Shown: piece by piece, positions 1-5,218 of the stretch
Layout of the letters: each line of letters begins with the position of its first letter
Numbering within the stretch: position 1 is the first letter of the stretch
Origin: JASEGV01 sp947085285
GTDB lineage: Bacteria; Bacteroidota; Ignavibacteria; UBA10030; BY39
NCBI GenBank assembly: GCA_947085285.1
Contig: CAMTVZ010000044.1
Span: 1 to 8,598, forward strand
Length of the DNA: 8,598 nt
Direction of reading: 5' to 3'
The notes under the pieces: generated by a model
Database searches by the model: none
Told to the model about the DNA's origin: nothing
Seen by the model: only the letters and a program-made list of their open reading frames with translations
Translations under genes and position numbers: made by a program

Positions 1-12
1 AAATGCGACCGT

Positions 13-101
13 AGTCCCAATCCGAACGGACTTAACGATTCTGCGAAGCGGAAGAAGTTAAGTACGCATTCGGATTGAGGATCCCGCCGTTAGGCGGGAC
101 T
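13..101. repeat. Structured intergenic element upstream of tRNA-Arg (two hairpins, closing inverted repeat)
   Basis: No gene is seen here; the stretch is visibly richer in G+C than its surroundings and is almost entirely foldable. A long imperfect hairpin covers 18-77. CAATCCGAA (18-26) pairs with TTCGGATTG (69-77), ACTTAAC (30-36) pairs with GTTAAGT (57-63), and an inner TTCTGC/GCGGAA stem (39-44 with 48-53) closes on a GAA loop. It is followed by a 7-bp GC hairpin, TCCCGCC-GTTA-GGCGGGA (82-99). AGTCCC (13-18) is also complementary to GGGACT (96-101), so the whole block can be closed by its own ends. No T run follows the GC hairpin, which argues against a simple terminator. It could be a short dispersed repeat or a structured RNA; the sequence alone does not decide. 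Confidence 0.55.
82..99. other. GC-rich 7-bp hairpin with GTTA loop
   Basis: TCCCGCC (82-88) and GGCGGGA (93-99) are perfect inverse complements around the loop GTTA (89-92). The next bases are CTCATAAAC, without a T tract on the + strand, so it does not look like a canonical intrinsic terminator for an upstream gene. It lies 14 bases before the tRNA and could mark the border of the structured element. Confidence 0.5.
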
Positions 102-113
102 CATAAACAAAAT

Positions 114-187
114 GCGCCCGTAGCTCAGCTGGATAGAGCGACAGCCTCCGGAGCTGTAGGCCGCGCGTTCGAATCGCGCCGGGCGTA
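114..187 (+). tRNA. tRNA-Arg (anticodon CCG)
   Basis: A complete cloverleaf can be drawn by hand. The acceptor stem is GCGCCCG (114-120) with CGGGCGT (180-186), whose first pair is a G-U wobble. The D arm is GCTC (123-126) with GAGC (136-139) around AGCTGGATA. The anticodon stem is ACAGC (141-145) with GCTGT (153-157) and a seven-base loop CTCCGGA. The T arm is GCGCG (163-167) with CGCGC (175-179) around TTCGAAT. The anticodon CCG (148-150) reads the arginine codon CGG. The variable loop is five bases, and A187 is the discriminator. The 3' CCA is not encoded, so it must be added after transcription. Confidence 0.96.
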
Positions 188-220
188 CTTATTAAATTAT
201 TATTTTTTCAATTAAACATA

Positions 221-227
221 AAGGAAA
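221..227 (+). promoter_or_regulatory. Ribosome binding site of the TPR gene
   Basis: AAGGAAA lies eight bases before the ATG at 236, in an A-rich leader following the tRNA. The same motif recurs before the STAS gene. It supports 236 as the true start of the frameshifted TPR gene. Confidence 0.6.
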
Positions 228-235
228 CCAATTAA

Positions 236-511
236 ATGCTTCGTCCTAAAAAGAAACTATCAAAAAAAGAAATTAAAGTCGATCCTCTTCTCACAACTTA
301 CTCAAAAGTACTTAACTTCTATGAGATTAATAAAAAGTATATTTCTTATGCTTTAACAGGTTTTGTAGTAGTAGTAATTGCTATTGTCTTTTACTTAAAT
401 AATCTGGCGGCAAACAACGAGATTGCTGCAGTACAATTAGGGAAAATATTTCATTTCTACGACCAAAATAATTATCAAGTTGCAATTGATGGACAACCTG
501 AAAAGGTTTGA
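236..511 (+). CDS. Membrane-anchored TPR protein, N-terminal part (frame broken)
   Basis: This 91-residue piece is the front of a gene that continues in another frame at 508-924. It opens with a lysine-rich cytoplasmic tail (residues 2-14). One transmembrane helix follows at about residues 35-54, centred on the run GFVVVVIAIVFYL, and then a soluble stretch begins the TPR region. The start is supported by AAGGAAA at 221-227. In the current frame it ends VAIDGQPEKV and hits TGA at 509-511. Joined by one extra base, it would read on as PEKGLNGLKKIVDEYG, giving a protein of about 229 residues. The layout (short basic tail, single helix, TPRs outside the cytoplasm) resembles YfgM-type proteins that attend the Sec translocon. 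That comparison is from topology only, and the function is not established. The break may be a real mutation, a recoding site or a sequencing error. Confidence 0.72.
   Translation: MLRPKKKLSKKEIKVDPLLTTYSKVLNFYEINKKYISYALTGFVVVVIAIVFYLNNLAANNEIAAVQLGKIFHFYDQNNYQVAIDGQPEKV
499..511 (+). other. Frameshift site in the TPR gene (short A run)
   Basis: The upstream frame reads GAA AAG GTT TGA (500-511), ending the protein. Reading AAA GGT TTG from 502 instead gives K-G-L-N-G-L-K-K and runs on into clear TPR sequence. The run has four A residues (501-504); five would restore one continuous frame. A -1 slip of the lysine tRNA from AAG to AAA would have the same effect. The slippery sequence is weak, because the preceding GAA would re-pair with TGA, so a one-base deletion or sequencing error is more likely than programmed frameshifting. 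Confidence 0.75.
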
Positions 512-924
512 ACGGTCTGAAAAAAATTGTAGATGAATACGGGAGTACAAAATCGGGAGAAATGGCACGATTTTATTTGGCAAATTCTTATTATGAAATT
601 GGAGAAACCGATAAAGCACTTGCAGAATATGAGGAAATAAGTTTTTCTGACAAATATTTACAGGCATCGGTTTATGCTGGGATAGCTGGTTGCTACGAAC
701 GTAAGGGGGATAATTTAGAGGCAGCAAAGTATTATGAGAAGGCGGCTAACAAAGTTTCGGACGTAATAATGACGCCCGAATATCTTATCTTAGCAGGAAT
801 AAATTACGGAAACGGTGGAAAAAAAGAAAACGCAGTTAAGTTATTTCAACGTATAAAAAAAGAATTTAAAGAAAGCAATGTCGCCCGCGATGTCGACAAG
901 TATATTGCAGAATATTCAAACTAA
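508..924 (+). CDS. TPR protein, C-terminal part (continuation after the frameshift)
   Basis: This is the remainder of the gene beginning at 236. Coding similarity in this frame starts at about 502; the TTG at 508 is only the first possible start codon and has no ribosome binding site, so it is unlikely to be a genuine start. The 138 residues contain helical TPR-like units: ARFYLANSYYEIGETDKALA at about residues 21-40, ASVYAGIAGCYERKGDNLEA at about 53-72, and a third around LILAGINYGNGGKKENAVK. The A/Y/G spacing is typical of TPR helices A and B. With the N-terminal anchor it would form a periplasmic or extracytoplasmic protein-interaction scaffold. If the break is real and not recoded, this half would be unanchored and probably not made. 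The gene is followed by a strong terminator. Confidence 0.7.
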   Translation: MNGLKKIVDEYGSTKSGEMARFYLANSYYEIGETDKALAEYEEISFSDKYLQASVYAGIAGCYERKGDNLEAAKYYEKAANKVSDVIMTPEYLILAGINYGNGGKKENAVKLFQRIKKEFKESNVARDVDKYIAEYSN

Positions 925-943
925 TACTGTTTAATTTTTTAAC

Positions 944-976
944 AACCCACCCTGAAATAATGCGGGGTGGGTTTTT
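944..976 (+). terminator. Intrinsic terminator after the TPR gene
   Basis: AACCCACCC (944-952) pairs perfectly with GGGTGGGTT (965-973) around a loop of twelve bases, and T972-T976 gives the U tract on the + strand. It begins 20 bases after the TPR stop and ends only six bases before the MATE start codon, so it both closes the first unit and lies in the leader of the next. Confidence 0.82.
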
Positions 977-981
977 CATTT

Positions 982-2331
982 ATGAAAATATTTCCAGATA
1001 AAAATATATCGAGAGATATAATGAAAATTGCCCTTCCTGTAGTGGGAGGATTAGCAACACAAATGTTACTTACATTGGTCGATACTGCGATGGTAGGTCG
1101 ACTCGAAAATTCGAAAGTTGCTTTAGCCGCTTTGGGGTTAGCTTTTTTAGCTTCGTGGGCAATTACAAGCTTATTCTCAAGTCTGAGTACAGGAACACAT
1201 GTCTTGATAGCTCGCCGACAAGGGGAAGGTAATCTTGCTGGTGTGAGCGAAGCTTTAAATAATTCTTTAATTCTTTCAATAATACTCGGAATTGTGTTTG
1301 CCGTTATTGGTTATTTCTTTTCTTTCGAAATTATGGATTTCTTTTCTAAAGATACAGCAGTTGCTGCTGAGGGGGCTGACTATATGGCTTTCCGATTTTT
1401 AGGGTTGCCTTTTTTTCTAATGATTGTATCTTACAGAGGATTCTTTTACGGCATCGGGCATTCGAAAGTTATTTTACATTCTGCAATAGTTGTGATGGTT
1501 TTACATATCCTTACAAACTTTCTTTTGATTTTTGGGAATCTTGGTTTTCCGAAAATGGGACTAACCGGTGCCGGCATAGCTTCGTTTGTTAGTTTGGTTG
1601 TAGGGTGGTTAGTACTCGTGTCTGTAACTTTTATGAAAGAATATCGAATAACCTACAGCTATTACAAACATATTTATCTATCAAAAGAAACTATCAAACA
1701 AATTTTAAAAATATCAATACCAGTTTCATTACAAAATGTATTAATACTTTTAGGTTTTTTGATATTTGTGGCTGTAACCGGAATTATTGGAACAGCTGAG
1801 CAGGCTGCAAGTCAGGTTGTTATTAGCACCCTTTTTATATCATTCATACCCTGTTTCGGTCTCGGTGCGGCTGCACAAACTCTTGTTGGGCAATCGTTAG
1901 GGCGTGGCAATCCATTGCGGGCGCAAATATACGGCTTTCAAACTGCACAAATTGGTACTTACTTTACTTTAGTTATTGGTTTTATATTTATTGTTTTTCC
2001 GGAATCTGTTTTATCGGTTTTCACAACGAACGCCGAGGTCATTCAACTCGCAGTACCCCTTTTGCAGATTGCCGGTTTATCTCAATTATTTTATGGTGGT
2101 GGTATAATCTTAGCTAACTCGCTTCAGGCAGCAGGAGCAACAGTTTATGTAATGTGGGTCGAAGTGTTCACTCACTGGGTTTTGTTTTTACCTCTCACTT
2201 ACTTTTTCGGAGTTGTTTTGCAAGGTGGAATTATCGGTGCTTGGTGGGCTCTTCCAGTTTACGTCGTAATGTTTTTAGCCCTCAATTATTTTAAATTCCG
2301 ATCTAAAACCTGGATGAAAATTAAAATATAA
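982..2331 (+). CDS. MATE-family multidrug/cation antiporter (DinF/NorM-like)
   Basis: This is a 449-residue polytopic membrane protein, the usual size for MATE exporters, which extrude drugs or metabolites in exchange for Na+ or H+. The two-fold internal repeat of the family is visible. IALPVVGG with VDTAMVGRL (about 17-41) mirrors ISIPVSLQNVLILLG (about 244-258), and STGTHVLIARRQGEGN (about 69-84) mirrors GAAAQTLVGQSLGRGN (about 295-310). About twelve hydrophobic helices can be traced. Asp34 in the first helix is a plausible ion-binding residue. I chose ATG 982 because the in-frame GTG at 967 lies inside the terminator stem; ATG 1021 would cut away the segment before the first helix. The stop is two bases from the next gene, so it is probably co-transcribed with the partner-switching genes. 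The substrate cannot be read from sequence, and the link to the signalling genes may be regulatory or only positional. Confidence 0.9.
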   Translation: MKIFPDKNISRDIMKIALPVVGGLATQMLLTLVDTAMVGRLENSKVALAALGLAFLASWAITSLFSSLSTGTHVLIARRQGEGNLAGVSEALNNSLILSIILGIVFAVIGYFFSFEIMDFFSKDTAVAAEGADYMAFRFLGLPFFLMIVSYRGFFYGIGHSKVILHSAIVVMVLHILTNFLLIFGNLGFPKMGLTGAGIASFVSLVVGWLVLVSVTFMKEYRITYSYYKHIYLSKETIKQILKISIPVSLQNVLILLGFLIFVAVTGIIGTAEQAASQVVISTLFISFIPCFGLGAAAQTLVGQSLGRGNPLRAQIYGFQTAQIGTYFTLVIGFIFIVFPESVLSVFTTNAEVIQLAVPLLQIAGLSQLFYGGGIILANSLQAAGATVYVMWVEVFTHWVLFLPLTYFFGVVLQGGIIGAWWALPVYVVMFLALNYFKFRSKTWMKIKI

Positions 2332-2333
2332 AA

Positions 2334-4433
2334 ATGAACTTTAATTTTTTACATCGCTTCGGAAAAATTTTTTACTTGATCACAGGTTTTACCCTGTTCC
2401 TTGTTGGATTAATTTTAGATGTAATTAGTAAAAACGTCGGACCTGTATTTGCTCAAGTCGATTTAATAAAAATTGGTGCCTTTGTTCCTTTTTATTTTTA
2501 TATACAATCGTATTGGAAGAGGGAATCGGTTCCGTTAAAACGATTAACTGCAATCCTTATACTCGGTACAATTGTACTGGGGATATCTTTACTACTGACA
2601 GTAGCAATCGGAATTGAATTCGAATTTAAAGCTTCTTCCCTCATTCCAAATAATTACTCAACCATTTTTATCTCGAATGCGTTGGCTGTAATAATTGGCG
2701 TAGCAGCCATTCTCTTCATATTACTCTTAAGAGATATACTTATTTATAAGCCAAGAAGATATACAAAACGTAATTTTATAATTTTAGTACTCGCACTTTT
2801 AGCTACAACTTTTTCTGCCATCAATTTAAATCCATACGAATCTCGTTTAGTAACTACAATACTTTTCGGAATATTTGTTCTCCTCATCCTAATTAATTCG
2901 TTCCGAATGCCGTGGATTGTATTTTTGAAGAAACGGGAAAAGGTTCTAACTATTGTTTTTACTTTTTCAACACTCGTAATATTTACGGCTCTGATTCTTA
3001 TTTATCAGAATAATTCTGCAGCTGGGAAATCTATCCTTTATTTTTCACATTCTCTGAAATATTTTATCGATGGGGTATTCCTTCTTATTCTGTTATATTC
3101 TTTGATAGCATTTTTGAGTACTATATTTCATCTCCCCACATCGGATACGTTTGATAGAAAGATGAGCGAAGTTGCATCGTTGCATAACTTGAGTAAACTT
3201 GTAACTCAGGTATTGGACTTTAACGAACTTGTGGAATCGGTAACGAGTATGACGCTTCAAGTTTGTGAAGCAAAAAGCTCGTGGCTCGAAATTATTCAAC
3301 CCTCCGATAAATTAAGAAACTTGAAATCCGAACAGTCTAATATATCAGTAGCGGCACAAAAAAATATTTCGGTTCAGGATATAAATCGCATCAATCTTTC
3401 GTCTCCTATTACGTTACGTTCGTCGGTTATCAACGACCGAAAACCAGTGATGATTGATGACTTCAAAAGCGACAGTAGAACCAAGCACCTGAACGGTCTC
3501 GATACTAAAATCGGTTCAATCCTTGCAGTCCCTTTGATAGCACGTAATGAGCTTGTTGGAATACTATATGCCACAATGGAAGCCGAGTACGGATTCGACC
3601 GTGAAGATTTGGAACTCATTTCGGCATTTGCCGACCAAGCTGCAGTAGCGGTTGATAATTCGAGATTGATTGAAAAGTCGTTCGAGCGTGAACGCCTGAT
3701 GCGCGAAATGAATTTAGCACAAGAGATGCAAAAACGATTGCTACCACAGACCCTACCAAGTATTGAACATATCGAGTTCGAGGCTTTCTCGTCGCCAGCG
3801 TTCGAGGTGGGCGGCGATTATTATGATTTTATGATGATTGATGATAAACATTTAGCGATTGTTATAGGCGATGTTTCGGGCAAAGGTGTTTCGGCGGCTT
3901 TTTATATGGCTGAAATGAAGGGAATATTTCAATCCCTCTGTAAAATTTATCCTTCACCCAAAGATTTTCTTATAAAAGCTAATCAGGCAATATCATCGAG
4001 TATCGATAAACGAACGTTCATTAGTTTGATATATGCCGTTCTAAATTTAGAAACTGGTCTTTTAACAAGCGCAAGAGCGGGACATTGCCCGTTTATTTTG
4101 GCGAAGGAATCTGACGTCAGTTTTGTCCGACCGAACGGGATTGGTTTAGGAATGGGGAACTCGGAGCTTTTTGCAAAGTATATTCAAGAAAGTCAAACTC
4201 ATTTGAACTCAGGCGATACTCTGATTTTTTACACAGATGGAATTACCGAAGCTCACACAAAAGAGGGGGATGAATTTGGTTATTCACGTTTGCTTGATGC
4301 AATAAAAAACAATCGAAACAAATCGGCGATAGATATTAGAGATGCAATAATTTCGTCGGTAAATGAATACATGCAAAACCAACCACCGCATGATGACCTT
4401 ACGTTGATTATTCTAAAATGGCTGCGAAATTAA
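2334..4433 (+). CDS. Membrane-bound GAF-PP2C serine phosphatase (RsbU/SpoIIE type)
   Basis: This 699-residue signalling phosphatase is predicted to dephosphorylate the STAS protein encoded next. Residues about 11-265 form seven or eight hydrophobic helices (for example 11-30, 71-94, 111-132, 147-164, 172-190, 205-224 and 243-265) with no sensor family I recognise. A GAF domain spans about 284-440, including the typical GSILAVPLIARNELVGILYA segment. A helical linker (about 443-472, LAQEMQKRLLP) leads to a SpoIIE-type PP2C domain at about 480-699. The metal-binding acidic residues are all present: GGDYYD (493-498), GDVSGKG (512-518), TDG (634-636) and DD (687-688). The AGHCP motif (582-586) is also intact, so the enzyme should be active. 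No clear ribosome binding site precedes the start, and translation is probably coupled to the MATE gene two bases upstream. The sensed signal is unknown and could be membrane-borne through the helices or a small ligand through GAF. Confidence 0.92.
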   Translation: MNFNFLHRFGKIFYLITGFTLFLVGLILDVISKNVGPVFAQVDLIKIGAFVPFYFYIQSYWKRESVPLKRLTAILILGTIVLGISLLLTVAIGIEFEFKASSLIPNNYSTIFISNALAVIIGVAAILFILLLRDILIYKPRRYTKRNFIILVLALLATTFSAINLNPYESRLVTTILFGIFVLLILINSFRMPWIVFLKKREKVLTIVFTFSTLVIFTALILIYQNNSAAGKSILYFSHSLKYFIDGVFLLILLYSLIAFLSTIFHLPTSDTFDRKMSEVASLHNLSKLVTQVLDFNELVESVTSMTLQVCEAKSSWLEIIQPSDKLRNLKSEQSNISVAAQKNISVQDINRINLSSPITLRSSVINDRKPVMIDDFKSDSRTKHLNGLDTKIGSILAVPLIARNELVGILYATMEAEYGFDREDLELISAFADQAAVAVDNSRLIEKSFERERLMREMNLAQEMQKRLLPQTLPSIEHIEFEAFSSPAFEVGGDYYDFMMIDDKHLAIVIGDVSGKGVSAAFYMAEMKGIFQSLCKIYPSPKDFLIKANQAISSSIDKRTFISLIYAVLNLETGLLTSARAGHCPFILAKESDVSFVRPNGIGLGMGNSELFAKYIQESQTHLNSGDTLIFYTDGITEAHTKEGDEFGYSRLLDAIKNNRNKSAIDIRDAIISSVNEYMQNQPPHDDLTLIILKWLRN

Positions 4434-4437
4434 AATA

Positions 4438-4443
4438 AAGGAA
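4438..4443 (+). promoter_or_regulatory. Ribosome binding site of the STAS gene
   Basis: AAGGAA lies six bases upstream of ATG 4450, in the only sizeable gap (16 bases) within the operon. A dedicated site here would let the STAS protein be made in larger amounts than the phosphatase upstream, which suits a titrating antagonist. Confidence 0.6.
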
Positions 4444-4449
4444 AAATAA

Positions 4450-4803
4450 ATGACTAATTTTAAAATTAATTTTCGTGAAAATTCGGATGTCCAAATTATT
4501 GATTTGAAAGGATATCTTGATGCTCATACTGCACCTGAATTTGAAAATGCAATTCAACAAATTATTAACAATAAGCAATACAAAATAATTGTGAACTGCA
4601 AAAACTTATCCTACATCAGTAGTGCTGGTTTAGGTGTGTTTATGGCATACATCGAAGAAGTTAGGAAAAACAAGGGGGATATTAAAATTACAAATGCCTC
4701 TCCCAAAATTTATAACGTGTTCGATATTCTTGGTTTTCCGATGTTGTATGAAATTACAAAGACTGAAGAAGATGCACTCAAAAAATTTTCGAGACGTATT
4801 TAG
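4450..4803 (+). CDS. STAS-domain anti-sigma factor antagonist (RsbV/SpoIIAA type)
   Basis: This 117-residue single-domain STAS protein is the switch component of a partner-switching relay. In the family, the unphosphorylated form binds the kinase and frees the kinase's target, and phosphorylation ends the interaction. The STAS pattern is clear. It has a first strand VQIIDLKGYLDAHTA (14-28), then IIVNCKNLSYISSAGLGV (46-63), then the C-terminal FDILGFPMLYEI (91-102). From my memory of SpoIIAA, its phosphorylated Ser58 in DSSG lines up with Ser58 in SSAG here, so the phospho-acceptor appears intact. An AAGGAA ribosome binding site precedes it. The kinase gene starts directly after its stop codon, with no gap. 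It is flanked by two phosphatase genes that presumably both act on it. Confidence 0.93.
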   Translation: MTNFKINFRENSDVQIIDLKGYLDAHTAPEFENAIQQIINNKQYKIIVNCKNLSYISSAGLGVFMAYIEEVRKNKGDIKITNASPKIYNVFDILGFPMLYEITKTEEDALKKFSRRI

Positions 4804-5217
4804 ATGAAGAATGAAATTATAGTTGAAAGCACTACAAGCAATTTAGTAGTGGTTCGTAAGTTTGTTACTGATGTAGCTTTAAAGTCAGGAATCGACGAAG
4901 ATACTACAAATAGGATAGTTTTAGCAGTCGATGAAGCCTGCACCAATATCATCCGACACGCATATAAAAATGTAAGTAACTATCCGATAGAGGTGTGTGT
5001 TATTCAAAATAAAAATAAATTCGAAGTAGTGATTACCGATTACGGTAAACCATTCGACCCCAATTCAGTTAAAAATTCTGACATTAAAGATAATCTCAAA
5101 AATTATAAGAAAGGTGGACTCGGTATGTTTTTAATGCGTTCGCTTGTTGATGAAGTCGATTTTAGCAGAGTTGAGGGGCAAAAAAATATTGTCCGCTTGA
5201 TTAAATATTTTAGCTGA
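4804..5217 (+). CDS. RsbW/SpoIIAB-like serine kinase (anti-sigma factor type, HATPase)
   Basis: This 137-residue GHKL-fold protein is the usual size for RsbW-type kinases. It should phosphorylate the adjacent STAS protein using ATP and alternatively bind a sigma factor or other target. The N box reads LAVDEACTNIIRHAY (40-54), with Glu44 as the likely general base and Asn48 as the Mg-ATP ligand. The G1 box is DYGKPFDP (79-86) and the glycine-rich lid is GGLGMFLM (104-111). DYGKP with PFDP is the form seen in many stand-alone RsbW relatives. The ATG immediately follows the STAS stop with no spacer, so the two are probably translated in a coupled, near-equal ratio. No sigma factor gene follows, unlike the classical rsb and spoIIA operons, so its target is not known. 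Confidence 0.92.
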   Translation: MKNEIIVESTTSNLVVVRKFVTDVALKSGIDEDTTNRIVLAVDEACTNIIRHAYKNVSNYPIEVCVIQNKNKFEVVITDYGKPFDPNSVKNSDIKDNLKNYKKGGLGMFLMRSLVDEVDFSRVEGQKNIVRLIKYFS

Positions 5218-5218
5218 T

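Noticed and set aside
30..63. attC-like site: ACTTAAC and GTTAAGT fit the RYYYAAC/GTTRRRY integron core pattern
   Set aside because: The span is only 34 bases, shorter than known attC sites, the pairing continues outside the cores, and no integrase or cassette array is present.
967..981. GTG start for the MATE gene, five residues earlier
   Set aside because: It lies inside the 3' arm of the terminator hairpin and has no upstream ribosome binding site; ATG 982 gives a normal MATE N-terminus.
1605..1799. Second + strand frame inside the MATE gene
   Set aside because: It lies wholly within a conserved transporter sequence and its composition is not protein-like.
3093..3619. Open frames on the - strand within the first phosphatase gene
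   Set aside because: They are shadows of a gene with intact domains and motifs, and show no recognisable protein features or ribosome binding sites.
4615..4632. Possible loss of the phosphorylated serine in the STAS protein, because DSSG is replaced by SSAG
   Set aside because: Recalling SpoIIAA numbering, the phosphorylated residue is the first serine of DSSG (Ser58), which is retained here as Ser58; only the following position became Ala.
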